Shown one piece after another: positions 55,576 to 64,000 of a stretch of DNA of 64,000 nucleotides. The stretch is taken from the NCBI GenBank assembly GCA_022824305.1, contig JAJEAD010000071.1, forward strand, positions 62,001 through 126,000. The letters run 5' to 3'. The notes under the pieces are model-generated. The model worked only from the letters and a program-made list of their open reading frames with translations, was not told the DNA's origin and did no database searches. Each line of letters opens with the position of its first letter. The stretch's first letter is position 1. Origin of the DNA: Gammaproteobacteria bacterium. Its GTDB lineage: Bacteria > Pseudomonadota > Gammaproteobacteria > HK1. Both the position numbers and the translations under genes were made by a program.

Positions 55576-56061
55576 ATGCCGGATTACGACAGTGATGCCA
55601 TGGGCGCCGCGCAGATCGACCGGCCGGACGCCGCCTTCGACATCAAGAAGCTCTATCTCAAGGACGCTTCGTTCGAGTCGCCCAACTCACCGGAGGTGTT
55701 CGCCACCCGGGACTGGAATCCGAGTGTCGACTTGCATCTGGATACCGGGACCGGCCAGATCGGTGAGTCGGTCTACGAAGTCAGCCTTCGCGCGACGGTG
55801 ACCGTCACCAACCGGGAACGCACTCTGTACCTCGCGGAAGTCAGCGTAGCCGGTCTCTTCGAGATCTCGGGCGTCGGGAAGGCCGGCCTGGATCCGCTGC
55901 TGGAGAGCTACTGCCCTTCCATCCTCTTTCCCTACCTGCGCGAAGTGGTCTCGGATCTCTCCGTGCGGGGCGGGTTTCCCCAGCTCGTGCTGAGGCCCGT
56001 GAACTTCGAAGCCCTCTACCAACGGAAGCGCCGTCAGGATTCGGCTCCCCCCGAGGCCTGA
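55576..56061 (+). CDS. secB: Protein-export chaperone SecB
   Basis: SecB keeps outer-membrane and periplasmic precursors unfolded and delivers them to SecA. The 161-residue protein includes FDIKKLYLKDASFESPNSP, YEVSLRATVTVTN, FEISGVGKAGLDPLLESYCP and FPYLREVVSDLSVRGGFP, all conserved. Both porins in this window are likely clients. gpsA follows after one base. Confidence 0.97.
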   Translation: MPDYDSDAMGAAQIDRPDAAFDIKKLYLKDASFESPNSPEVFATRDWNPSVDLHLDTGTGQIGESVYEVSLRATVTVTNRERTLYLAEVSVAGLFEISGVGKAGLDPLLESYCPSILFPYLREVVSDLSVRGGFPQLVLRPVNFEALYQRKRRQDSAPPEA

Positions 56062-56062
56062 A

Positions 56063-57067
56063 GTGGGAGGGGAGCGGCCTCCGGTAGCGGTACTGGGAGC
56101 CGGTTCGTGGGGAACGGCGCTCGCCATCCACCTGGCCAGAACGACCGCCCGAGTACGGCTCTGGGCCCGCGATCCCATCCGCGCGGAGACGATCGGGAAG
56201 GAACGCTGCAACCGCGACTACCTGCCCGGACACACGCTTCCCCCTTCCATCGAGGTGACGGATTCTCTCGAAGCCGCGCTCCGGAACGGGGCGCTTGTCC
56301 TCGTGGCGGTGCCAAGCGATGGATTCGAGGAGCTGATGGCCAGGCTGGGTGCGCTCGCCGCCCCGCTCGGACCACTGCTCTGCGCCACCAAGGGGCTGGA
56401 ACCGGCAAGCGGACGCTTCCTCTTCGAGGTGGCGAAGGACTCCCTTCCCCGGGCTTCCATCGGGTTGCTTTCGGGGCCGACCTTCGCGGCGGAGGTCGCC
56501 GCGGGCCTGCCCGCCGCGATCACCGTGGCGGCTTCGGACGCGGAGCTGGCCCGCGGGCTCGCGGCCCGGCTGCACTCCCCGCGCTTTCGCGTCTACCCCA
56601 GCACCGATATGGTCGGTGTCGCGATCGGAGGCGCGGTGAAGAACGTGCTCGCGATAGCCGCGGGGATAGCGGACGGCCTCGAGTTCGGGAACAACGCCCG
56701 TGCGGCCCTGATCACACGGGGTCTCGCGGAGCTCTCGCGGCTGGGGCGCGCCCTCGGAGGGCGTCCCGAGACGCTGATGGGGCTGTCGGGCCTGGGCGAC
56801 CTCGTGCTCACCTGCACCGGCGAACAGTCGAGGAACCGCCGCTTCGGGTTGCTGATCGCGGCCGGGCACGGACGCTCCGAAGCGCGGAGGCTCGTCGGTC
56901 AGGCGGTGGAGGGCATGCGGACCGCATCGCAGGCGCAAAGGCTCGCGTCGAGTCTCGACGTCGAGATGCCGATCGTGGAAGCGGTCGCTCGCGTGCTCGC
57001 CGGCGAGCTCCGACCCGCAGCGGCGGTGGAGGCCCTGCTCGCGCGTGAGCCGAGATTCGAAGAGTAG
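56063..57067 (+). CDS. gpsA: Glycerol-3-phosphate dehydrogenase [NAD(P)+]
   Basis: GpsA reduces dihydroxyacetone phosphate to sn-glycerol 3-phosphate for phospholipid synthesis. The 334-residue protein has the nucleotide fold GAGSWGTALAIHLAR, CATKGLEP, GPTFAAEVAAGLP and the catalytic AVKNVLAIAAGIADGL with downstream GNNARAALITRGL. The GTG at 56063 follows the secB stop by one base, so translation is coupled. The next gene, an acyl-activating/acyltransferase fusion, could use its product. Confidence 0.96.
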   Translation: MGGERPPVAVLGAGSWGTALAIHLARTTARVRLWARDPIRAETIGKERCNRDYLPGHTLPPSIEVTDSLEAALRNGALVLVAVPSDGFEELMARLGALAAPLGPLLCATKGLEPASGRFLFEVAKDSLPRASIGLLSGPTFAAEVAAGLPAAITVAASDAELARGLAARLHSPRFRVYPSTDMVGVAIGGAVKNVLAIAAGIADGLEFGNNARAALITRGLAELSRLGRALGGRPETLMGLSGLGDLVLTCTGEQSRNRRFGLLIAAGHGRSEARRLVGQAVEGMRTASQAQRLASSLDVEMPIVEAVARVLAGELRPAAAVEALLAREPRFEE

Positions 57068-57193
57068 ACGCGACGCCGTAGGCGGCGGGGTAGTCTGCGC
57101 CCCGTCCGTGCCCGCTCGCTCGTGCGGCGAGCCCCGCCACCTCTCGCGAGGGGGATTCGCCACGGGGACGAGGCGCAGACGCGAGGTGCGGAG

Positions 57194-60079
57194 TTGAACG
57201 CGTCCGGGAAGTCGGGAGCTCCCGCCGGGGGGCCGGAGGCCACCGAGCTCGTCTCGATGCTGCGGGACCTGGTCGAGGAGCTGCACCCGCATTCGAAGGG
57301 GCGGGTCGACATCGACCTGGACAGCCGCCTGGACCGCGACCTCGGGCTGGACAGCCTTACCCGGATGGAGCTCCTTGCGCGGCTGGAGAAGCGTTGGGAG
57401 GCGAGCCTTCCGGCGAACGCGGTGGCGGCAGCGGACACGCCTCGCGACCTGCTGCGCATACTGCGAGGCGCCGGCGGCGAAGCGGCCACGATTCGGCCCG
57501 AGCCCGAGGCCCCCCTCCGGGCGATGCCGGGCCAGGTCCCGCCGCCCGGCACCACGACCCTGGTGGAAGCCCTCAAGTGGCATGCCGTCCGCCATCCCGA
57601 CCGCGTGCACGTGCATCTTCTCGATGAGTCCGGCGGGAGTGATCAACTCACCTACGGCGCACTGTACGAGGGTGCCCGGCGGGTCGCCGGCGGGCTCCAG
57701 CGGCGCGGCCTCGCACCGGGCGAATCGGTGGCCATCATGCTGCCGACCGGGCTCGAGTACCTGCAGGCCTTCTTCGGCGCCCTCCTCGCGGGCGGGGTGC
57801 CGGTGCCGATATATCCGCCCGCCCGCTTGTCCCAGCTCGAGGACCACCTGCGCCGCCATGCCCGGATCCTCGACAACGCGCGAGCGCGTCGCCTCGTGAC
57901 CTTTCGCTCCGCGCTCGCGGTGTCGCGTCTTCTCGTCGCCCAGATCGAAGCGGTGCACGGGGTCCTGGACGTGGACGAGCTTCTGCGCGCTTCTCCCCCC
58001 GAGCGGGAGTGGTCGCCGGCCTCCACCGACGTGGCGCTGCTGCAGTACACCTCCGGCAGCACCGGCAGCCCAAAGGGCGTCGTTCTCACCCACGCGAACC
58101 TGCTGGCAAGCCTGGATTCGATGCACCGGGCACTGGAGATCGACGGCGACGACATCTTCGTGAGCTGGCTGCCGCTCTATCACGACATGGGACTGATTGG
58201 CGCGTGGCTCGGCAGCCTCTTCTACGCGATGCCCCTGGTGCTGATGTCGCCGCTCGTCTTTCTCGCCCGGCCGGTGCGCTGGCTCGAGGCCATCCACCGC
58301 TACCGTGCGACCCTGTCGGGAGGGCCGAACTTCGCCTACGAGATGTGCCGGCGGCGCATCTCGGATGCGGAGCTCGAAGGCATCGATCTCGGGTCCTGGC
58401 GCGTCGCGTTCAACGGCGCCGAGCCGGTCAGCCCCGAAACGCAGGAAGGCTTCGCGGCGCGATTCGCGCACCGGGGCTTCGACCCCGGAGCCCTCACTCC
58501 GGTGTACGGACTCGCGGAAGCAACGCTCGGAGTCGCCTTCACGCCGGTCGGTCGCGGCCCGCGCTACGACCGGGTGGAGCGGGAGTCGATGGAGCGCGAC
58601 GGCGTCGCGAAGGCGGCCGAGGCGCCCGGCGCCGCGGTCCTGAGATTCGTGGGAAGCGGCTTTCCGATTCCGGGCTTCGAAGTGCGCACCGTCGACGATG
58701 GCGGAAGGGAGACGGCGGAGCGCAGGGTGGGGCGAATCCAGTTTCGCGGTCCGTCCACCACTTCGGGGTACCTCCGCAACCCCGAGGCCTCCGGGCTCCT
58801 CTTCGACGACGACTGGCTCGAGTCCGGGGACCTCGGCTACGTCGCGGGCGGCGAGCTCTTCATCACCGGTCGCGTCAAGGACCTCATCATCCGGGGAGGG
58901 CGCAACGTCTATCCCTACGAGCTCGAACAGGCGGCGGGTGAGGTCGCGGGCGTGCGCCGGGGCTGCGTGGCCGTGTTCGGATGCGAGGATCGGGAGTCCG
59001 GCACCGAGCGGCTGGTGGTGGTCGCCGAGACCCGGGAGAAGAGCCCGGAGGCGAGGGAGGCGATCGCCACGGCCATCGAGGATGCCGCGATCCGGCACCT
59101 CGGCTCTCCTCCCGACGAGGTCCGGCTGGTTCCGCCCTACACGGTGCTGAAGACATCGAGCGGCAAGATCCGCCGGCGCGCAGTGCGGGAGCTCTTCGAG
59201 CAGGAACGCCTCGGAGTGGGGACGACCCCTGCGCTCCCCGTGCAGATCCTGCGTCTGGGCCTCAGCGCGGTGCTCCCCCAGCTCCGGCGCGCGTCGGGGC
59301 GCGGGCTCGAGGCGGCCTGGGCCGGCTGGTTCTGGATGGCGATCGGGCTCGTGGCGATGGTGGCGTGGCCGGTCGCGGCGCTCGGGCGCTCTCCCCGGCG
59401 CGCGCGGGTCCTGCTGCGCCGGCTGGCGAGGGCGCTGCTGGCGCTCACCTGTCTGCGGCTCCGGGTCGAGGGCGCCGCGGGCGGCGGGAAAGGACGGGGA
59501 AGGGTATTCGTCTTCAACCACGCGAGCTACGTGGACGGACTCGTCCTCAGCGCGGCGCTCGACCCGGTTCCCCGCTACGTGGTCAAGAGCGAGCTGCGCC
59601 GGTTCGCGTTCAGCCGGCTCTTTCTCGCCGGGATCGGCTGCCTGTTCGTGGAGCGCTTCGAGCGCACGCGGAGCACCGAGGACGCGCGGGCGATCACGAA
59701 GGCGCTCGCGGACGGGGCCGAGATCGGCATATTCGTGGAGGGAACCCTGCATCGCATGCCCGGATTGCTCCCCTTTCAACTCGGCGCCTTCCGCGCCGCG
59801 GTCGAAGCGAACGCGCCGGTGGTGCCGGTGGTGTTGCGGGGCACGCGCTCGGTGCTGCGCAACGAGTCGTGGTTTCCCCGCCGCGGGATCCTTCGCGTGC
59901 GGGTCGGGGAAGCGATCGATCCGATCTCCATCGACCCTGGTCTGTCGGTCTGGGAGCGCTCGGTGCGGCTGCGCGACACCACCCGGAACGTGATGCTCCG
60001 TCACTGCGGAGAGCCCGATCTCGCCCACAGCCAGGCGCTTCTCGACTTGGCCGAACGTTCCGGGGCCTCCGGCTCCTGA
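57194..60079 (+). CDS. Trifunctional acyl carrier protein / fatty-acyl-AMP ligase / PlsC-type acyltransferase
   Basis: The protein is about 961 residues with three domains. First, an ACP (residues about 15-95) with phosphopantetheine Ser54 in DLGLDSLTRME. Second, an adenylating domain (about 115-680) with YTSGSTGSPKG, SWLPLYHDMGLIGAWLGSL and RVKDLIIRGGRNVYPYELE, the wording of fatty-acyl-AMP ligases rather than CoA ligases. Third, a lysophospholipid-type acyltransferase (about 760-930) with NHASYVDG (His-x4-Asp) and EGTLHRMPGLLPF. A hydrophobic segment (WMAIGLVAMVAWPVAAL) links the last two. It probably activates a free fatty acid, loads its own ACP and acylates a glycerolipid. The start is uncertain: TTG 57194 behind GAGG is preferred; GTG 57122 also fits the frame. 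gpsA lies upstream. Confidence 0.85.
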   Translation: MNASGKSGAPAGGPEATELVSMLRDLVEELHPHSKGRVDIDLDSRLDRDLGLDSLTRMELLARLEKRWEASLPANAVAAADTPRDLLRILRGAGGEAATIRPEPEAPLRAMPGQVPPPGTTTLVEALKWHAVRHPDRVHVHLLDESGGSDQLTYGALYEGARRVAGGLQRRGLAPGESVAIMLPTGLEYLQAFFGALLAGGVPVPIYPPARLSQLEDHLRRHARILDNARARRLVTFRSALAVSRLLVAQIEAVHGVLDVDELLRASPPEREWSPASTDVALLQYTSGSTGSPKGVVLTHANLLASLDSMHRALEIDGDDIFVSWLPLYHDMGLIGAWLGSLFYAMPLVLMSPLVFLARPVRWLEAIHRYRATLSGGPNFAYEMCRRRISDAELEGIDLGSWRVAFNGAEPVSPETQEGFAARFAHRGFDPGALTPVYGLAEATLGVAFTPVGRGPRYDRVERESMERDGVAKAAEAPGAAVLRFVGSGFPIPGFEVRTVDDGGRETAERRVGRIQFRGPSTTSGYLRNPEASGLLFDDDWLESGDLGYVAGGELFITGRVKDLIIRGGRNVYPYELEQAAGEVAGVRRGCVAVFGCEDRESGTERLVVVAETREKSPEAREAIATAIEDAAIRHLGSPPDEVRLVPPYTVLKTSSGKIRRRAVRELFEQERLGVGTTPALPVQILRLGLSAVLPQLRRASGRGLEAAWAGWFWMAIGLVAMVAWPVAALGRSPRRARVLLRRLARALLALTCLRLRVEGAAGGGKGRGRVFVFNHASYVDGLVLSAALDPVPRYVVKSELRRFAFSRLFLAGIGCLFVERFERTRSTEDARAITKALADGAEIGIFVEGTLHRMPGLLPFQLGAFRAAVEANAPVVPVVLRGTRSVLRNESWFPRRGILRVRVGEAIDPISIDPGLSVWERSVRLRDTTRNVMLRHCGEPDLAHSQALLDLAERSGASGS

Positions 60080-60133
60080 GCGGCTCCCGACTCTGACGGC
60101 GCGACGTACGGTCCGGGTCCGGGCTCGGGAGAT

Positions 60134-61342
60134 TCAGCCGGCGGGGGCGATGCGTGCGACCGGGCGCTCCCGGATGGGCCAGTGCAGCGCCGCCGAGACG
60201 AGGCCGAGTGCAACCGCAGTCCACCACACCGGATCGTAGCTTCCGCCCCGGTCGAAAACGTAGCCGCCGAGCCAGACGCCGAGGAAGCTGCCGAGCTGGT
60301 GGCTCAGAAAGACGAAGCCGAACAGGGTCGCCATGTATCGCACGCCGAAGATGTGGGCGACGAGCCCGCTGGTGAGCGGGACCGTCCCCAGCCAGAGCAG
60401 GCCCATGGTGAAGGAGAAGATGAGAATGGACGCGACGCCGACCGGCGCCACCAGGAATCCCGCCATCAGCAGCGCGCGGCCGAAGTAGAGCGCGCACAGG
60501 ACGTTCTTCTTCGGATAGCGGCCGCCCAAAGCGCCACAGCCGAGCGAGCCGATGATGTTGCCGAGCCCGATCAGCGCAAGGCCGGTCGCGCCAAGGGCGG
60601 GATCGATGCCCTTGTCCGCGATGTAGGCGGGCAGGTGGGTCGAGATGAAGGAGACATGGAAGCCGCAGACGAAGAAACCGGCGGTGAGCAGCCAGTACCC
60701 GCCATGCCGCGCCGCCTCTCCCAGCGCTCCGCCCATGCTCTGGGCGGCGCCGGAAGGGCGCGTCGCGGCGGCCGGCCGGCCGGCGAGCGCGGCGGCGAGG
60801 GGCACCATGATGAACGACGTCGCCGCCAGGATGACCAGCGCGCCCGACCAGTCGAAGCCGGTGATGAGGCCGTGGCTCAGGGGCACGACGAGGACCTGGC
60901 CCGACGAGCCGCCCGCGCTGCCGATGCCGAGATAGAGGCTTCGTCGGGACTCCGGCACGCTGCGACCGATGACCGCGAGCACGACGGGAAAGCTGGTGCC
61001 GGAGAGCGCGACCCCGAGCATGACCCCCCCGCTCAGGGCGAGATCGACCGGCGTCACCGCCGCCGCCATGAGGTAGAGGCCGAGCACGTAGAGGAGGGAG
61101 GCGCCGGCGACGACGCGTCCGGAACCGTAGCGGTCCGCGATCGCGCCCGCCAGGGGCTGGCACAGGCCCCAGAGCAGGTTCTGCAGCGCCATCGCGAAGG
61201 CGAACGCCTCCCGGCCCCAGCCGAGGTCGGCGGTCATCGGTCGCAGGAAGAGCCCGAGACTGCTGCGCAGCCCGAAGGAGACGAGCAGCACCACCATGCC
61301 GCAGGCGAGGATGACGAGCGGTGTGCGCCAGGTGCGTAGCAT
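60134..61342 (-). CDS. Major facilitator superfamily transporter
   Basis: The 402-residue protein has twelve predicted membrane helices, two six-helix halves with a polar loop around residue 200 (GRPAAATRPSGAAQS). The MFS signature lies in the helix 2-3 loop: GAIADRYGSGRV. The second half opens GYWLLTAGFFVCGFHVSFISTHLPAY, reminiscent of the monocarboxylate/oxalate-type MFS branch, but the substrate cannot be assigned. The gene converges on the acyl-ligase fusion with a 54-bp gap and is divergent from the dihydroorotate dehydrogenase-like gene. Confidence 0.88.
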   Translation of the reverse strand: MLRTWRTPLVILACGMVVLLVSFGLRSSLGLFLRPMTADLGWGREAFAFAMALQNLLWGLCQPLAGAIADRYGSGRVVAGASLLYVLGLYLMAAAVTPVDLALSGGVMLGVALSGTSFPVVLAVIGRSVPESRRSLYLGIGSAGGSSGQVLVVPLSHGLITGFDWSGALVILAATSFIMVPLAAALAGRPAAATRPSGAAQSMGGALGEAARHGGYWLLTAGFFVCGFHVSFISTHLPAYIADKGIDPALGATGLALIGLGNIIGSLGCGALGGRYPKKNVLCALYFGRALLMAGFLVAPVGVASILIFSFTMGLLWLGTVPLTSGLVAHIFGVRYMATLFGFVFLSHQLGSFLGVWLGGYVFDRGGSYDPVWWTAVALGLVSAALHWPIRERPVARIAPAG

Positions 61343-61474
61343 GGCCGGGGCATTATCGCGATAGGGAGCACCGCGACAACGCGTCCCGGTCCGCCGGCCT
61401 GCCCCGCGGAGCGTGTTCCGGACCGGTGCCGTGGCTTACAATGCTCCGGACACGAGGGAGCCGGCGCCCGCCAC

Positions 61475-62461
61475 GTGACGACACTGCGCACTACCGACGC
61501 CACGGCCGGGAACGCAGGCCTGAGGATCGACTTCTGCGGCATGGCGTTCAACACGCCGCTCGTGCTGCTCTCCGGGTGCGTCGGATTCGGCGAGGAGTAC
61601 ACCCGGGTCGAAGGGTTCTCCCACCGCGACGTCGGCGCGGTCTGCCTCAAGGGCACCACCCTGGCTCCGCGCCTGGGCAACCCCGCGCACCGGGTGTGGG
61701 AAACGCCCTCGGGGATGCTCAACTCCATCGGTCTCCAGAACCCGGGCTGCCGGCACGTGGTCGAAGAGATCCTTCCGTCGCTGGCATGGAGCGAGACCCG
61801 GTTCATCGCGAACCTCTCGGGGTCCACGGTGGCCGAGTACGCGGAGCTGACGAGCGCATTCGACGATTCGCCGATTGACGCGATGGAGGTGAACATTTCC
61901 TGCCCGAACGTGCTCGAGGGGGGAGTGCTGTTCGGCAACGATCCCGACATGTCCGCGCGGGTGGTCGAGGCCTGCCGCGCCCGAACCGAAAAGCCCCTGA
62001 TCACCAAGCTCTCCCCCAACCAGACCGACATCGCGGAGAGCGCGCGTCGCTGCATCGAGGCGGGCAGCGACGGGCTCGCCGTGACCAATACCTTCGTGGG
62101 GCTGGCGATCGACATCGAGACCCGCCGGCCGGTGATCGGCGGCAACCGTTCCGGGCTCTCCGGCCCCGCGGTGAAGCCCATGGCCCTGGCCAAGGTGCAC
62201 GAGGTCTACCAGGTCGCGTCCCGTCACCGCGTTCCCATCATCGGCCAGGGGGGCATCGCGAGCGCGGAGGACGCCATCGAGTTCCTCATCGCGGGGGCGA
62301 GCGCCGTCGGCGTGGGCACCGCCCTGTTCTACGACCCCCTGATCTGCCCGAAGATCAACCGGGGACTGCACGAGTACCTCCGGGGGCACAACCTCGACCG
62401 GATCGAGCGCCTGACCGGCACGCTGGCCCTGCATCCCGAGGCGGAGAGCTCGGCGGCCTGA
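61475..62461 (+). CDS. pyrD: Dihydroorotate dehydrogenase, class 1B catalytic-subunit type
   Basis: The 328-residue FMN TIM barrel shows NPLGLQ-like SIGLQNPGC, the active-site Cys143 in EVNISCPN, and GLAIDIETRRPVIGG followed by GLSGPAVKPMAL, the wording of class 1B (PyrDB) enzymes; Cys as base is also class 1. Class 1B works with an Fe-S/FAD partner PyrK and NAD. No pyrK is adjacent, unlike in most genomes with PyrDB, so the electron acceptor is unclear. The GTG start at 61475 has only a distant GAGGGAG. A related dihydropyrimidine dehydrogenase-like function cannot be excluded. Confidence 0.85.
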   Translation: MTTLRTTDATAGNAGLRIDFCGMAFNTPLVLLSGCVGFGEEYTRVEGFSHRDVGAVCLKGTTLAPRLGNPAHRVWETPSGMLNSIGLQNPGCRHVVEEILPSLAWSETRFIANLSGSTVAEYAELTSAFDDSPIDAMEVNISCPNVLEGGVLFGNDPDMSARVVEACRARTEKPLITKLSPNQTDIAESARRCIEAGSDGLAVTNTFVGLAIDIETRRPVIGGNRSGLSGPAVKPMALAKVHEVYQVASRHRVPIIGQGGIASAEDAIEFLIAGASAVGVGTALFYDPLICPKINRGLHEYLRGHNLDRIERLTGTLALHPEAESSAA

Positions 62462-62572
62462 TATCCGGCGAGGCGCTACCGGCTTCTCCCCTGCCGGGCC
62501 GGGAGCCGCCGGAGGGCGGGCTCACGCGCCGCCGCCCGTCTTCCGAAGGAGGAGGGCGCGCAGGCGAAGGGG

Positions 62573-62887
62573 CTATCGCCCCCTTTGCAGGCGCCGTGCG
62601 AACACCCGCATCTCCTTGGCGGCCTGGATGTCGCCCCGGGACTCGGCCGCTGCGATTCCGTCGCGGTAGGCTGCGAGCGCCTCCTCGTTCCGGCCCGCGT
62701 CGGCGAGGGCGCGACCGTAGGCCTTCCAGGCGGCGGAATAGCCGGGATCGTGGGCAAGCGCCTTCGCGAGGTGGGCGATGCCTTCCTCCTGGCGCCCCGC
62801 TTCGAGACACGCGCGGCCCAGGCCGAAGCGCAGCAGCGCGTTGTCGGTGCCGCGGGCGAGCATGGCCTCGAGGCTTCCGATGTTCAT
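62573..62887 (-). CDS. Small TPR-repeat protein
   Basis: The 104-residue protein contains about two and a half TPR units (ALLRFGLGRACLEAGRQEEG, AWKAYGRALADAGRNEEAL), ending in a basic tail (RVFARRLQRGR). It has no signal peptide, so it is probably a cytoplasmic adaptor of unknown partner. The ATG at 62887 is the natural start of the first repeat. It stands alone between a 111-bp and a 197-bp gap, in which I saw no further genes. Confidence 0.75.
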   Translation of the reverse strand: MNIGSLEAMLARGTDNALLRFGLGRACLEAGRQEEGIAHLAKALAHDPGYSAAWKAYGRALADAGRNEEALAAYRDGIAAAESRGDIQAAKEMRVFARRLQRGR

Positions 62888-63084
62888 GGCGCGGATCCGC
62901 GATCAGGGGTCCGCCAAAGCGTCGGAGGGGCGAGCGAATCGCGCGGGCGCCGGGAAGCGACCCGGACCGGGAGGCGGGGCAGTGGGCGACGAGATCCGGG
63001 CGCGGGATTTCTCATTTGAGGGTCGATGGTCATTTCCCCCTCGGGTCGCGGCTGTCCGGGCGATCTCGGGCCACCGGATCGCTC

Positions 63085-64000
63085 TCAGCTTCTCCAGAAG
63101 GCCGGCGTGAGGATGACGAGGAGAGTGAAGATCTCGAGGCGTCCCAGCAACATGGCGATGCTCAGGATCCACTTTGCCGAAGCCTCGATCTCTCCGTAGT
63201 GGGAGGAGACCGCGCCCAGCCCCGGGCCGAGGTTGTTGATGCAGGCGGCGGTGGCGGAGAAGGCGCTGACCTGGTCGAGTCCGCTCGCCATCAGGGCGAG
63301 CATGATGATGGCGAAGGTGGCCACGTAGATGGCGAAGAACCCCCACACCGCATCGACCACCCGATGGGGGGCGGACGCCCCACCGACCTTGATCGGCACC
63401 TGTGCGCTGGGGTGAATGAGGCGGATGATCTCGCGCATGCCCTGCTTGATGAGCAGCACTACCCGGATCACCTTGAGTCCGCCTCCGGTCGATCCGGCGC
63501 ATCCGCCCGCGAAGCTCGCAAAGAGAAGCAGCACCGGAAGGAAGCTGGGCCAGTCCTGGTAACCGGTGGTGGTGAAGCCGGTGGTGGTGCTGATCGACAC
63601 GGTCTGGAACACGCCGTAGCGCAGCGCGCTCGGCAGGGTCGGGAAGGCGCCGCTCAGGTAGAGGTAGGCGGTGGTGGCCACCGCCACCGTCGCGAGCAGG
63701 GATACGTAGGCCTTGAACTCGGTGTCGTTGACGTAGCCGCGCACGCTGCGGCTGCGCCAGGCCGTGAAGTGCAGGGCGAAGTTCATCCCCGAGATCGCCA
63801 TGAACACGACGGCGGTGGCTTCCACGGCGGGGCTGTCGAAGTAGCCCAGACTCGCATCATGGGTGGAGAAGCCGCCGATGGCGACGGTGGAGAAGCTGTG
63901 GACCAGCGCGTCGAACTCGGACATTCCCGCCAGCCAGTAGGCGAGCGCGCAGGCCGCGGTCAGCGCGAGGTATATGTACCAGAGCGCCTTCGCGGTCTCG
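63085..64000 (-). CDS. trkH: TrkH-type potassium uptake protein, C-terminal part (N-terminus beyond window)
   Basis: The frame enters from the right edge of the window and ends at 63085, giving about 304 residues. Selectivity-filter repeats of the Trk/Ktr family are visible: FSTVAIGGFSTHDAS, VSISTTTGFTTTGYQDW and AACINNLGPGLG. Cation-loop GGCAGSTGGGLKVIR and the terminal LGRLEIFTLLVILTPAFWR are classic TrkH. It is the inner-membrane K+ translocating subunit that works with cytosolic TrkA. The first filter repeat lies outside the window. trkA is not in view. Confidence 0.95.
   Translation of the reverse strand, partial: ETAKALWYIYLALTAACALAYWLAGMSEFDALVHSFSTVAIGGFSTHDASLGYFDSPAVEATAVVFMAISGMNFALHFTAWRSRSVRGYVNDTEFKAYVSLLATVAVATTAYLYLSGAFPTLPSALRYGVFQTVSISTTTGFTTTGYQDWPSFLPVLLLFASFAGGCAGSTGGGLKVIRVVLLIKQGMREIIRLIHPSAQVPIKVGGASAPHRVVDAVWGFFAIYVATFAIIMLALMASGLDQVSAFSATAACINNLGPGLGAVSSHYGEIEASAKWILSIAMLLGRLEIFTLLVILTPAFWRS

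Noticed and set aside
55841-60028. Open frame of about 1395 codons opposite secB, gpsA and the acyl-ligase fusion
   Set aside because: It spans three well-supported genes and an intergenic gap, with no family motif; it is an effect of GC bias.

Overview
The window is high-GC, gene-dense chromosomal DNA from a gammaproteobacterium. The evidence is the combination of dapA-bamC, a ndk-rlmN-rodZ-hisS-yfgM-bamB-der block, holC-valS, lptF-lptG, dapF-DUF484-xerC, hslVU, ubiE-ubiJ-ubiB and rhodanese-secB-gpsA, together with IscR, two Gram-negative porins and a 180-kDa-type NAD-glutamate dehydrogenase. The high GC, many GTG/TTG starts and TPR-sulfotransferase proteins suggest a purple-sulfur or halophile-related lineage (Chromatiales/Ectothiorhodospiraceae-like). 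That placement is a guess from synteny, not a measurement. No rRNA, tRNA or CRISPR array was recognised.

Layout. 1-0.6 kb: start of a methylmalonate-semialdehyde dehydrogenase gene and a divergent HIT protein. 0.65-13.1 kb is the accessory part: two back-to-back TPR-sulfotransferases, two divergent paralogous porins with palindromes in the spacer and matching terminators, two overlapping P4-type tyrosine recombinases next to an AT-rich inverted repeat, and a TPR-methyltransferase. 13.2-20.1 kb: NAD-glutamate dehydrogenase facing a PIN-PhoH ATPase, then a GcvR-like ACT protein. 20.2-31.2 kb: dapA-bamC converge with a long leftward gene row (iscR, iscA, ndk, rlmN, rodZ, hisS, yfgM, bamB, der) serving Fe-S control, nucleotide balance, rRNA methylation, cell shape, translation and outer-membrane assembly. 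31.3-36.8 kb: pepA-holC-hypothetical-valS. 37.0-41.6 kb: lptFG (LPS export) facing RDD, dcd and apbC. 41.9-47.8 kb: metG-rnfB-nth and dapF-DUF484-xerC. 48.1-53.5 kb: hslVU, DUF971, ubiE-ubiJ-ubiB (ubiquinone synthesis). 53.5-60.1 kb: ctpA, rhodanese, secB, gpsA and a fused ACP/fatty-acyl-AMP ligase/acyltransferase. 60.1-64 kb: MFS transporter, class 1B-type dihydroorotate dehydrogenase, small TPR protein and the 3' part of a TrkH K+ transporter gene.

Several conserved neighbourhoods have lost their usual members: isc without iscS/U/hscBA/fdx, no ispG between rodZ and hisS, rnfB without rnfACDGE, no grxC between rhodanese and secB, and a PyrDB-type protein without pyrK. The most unusual non-coding sequence lies between xerC and hslV, where two inverted-repeat structures abut. 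The second can pair with the hslV ribosome-binding site. Other points worth a second look are the integrase pair, the ACP-ligase-acyltransferase fusion beside gpsA, and substitutions in signature motifs of UbiB and ApbC.
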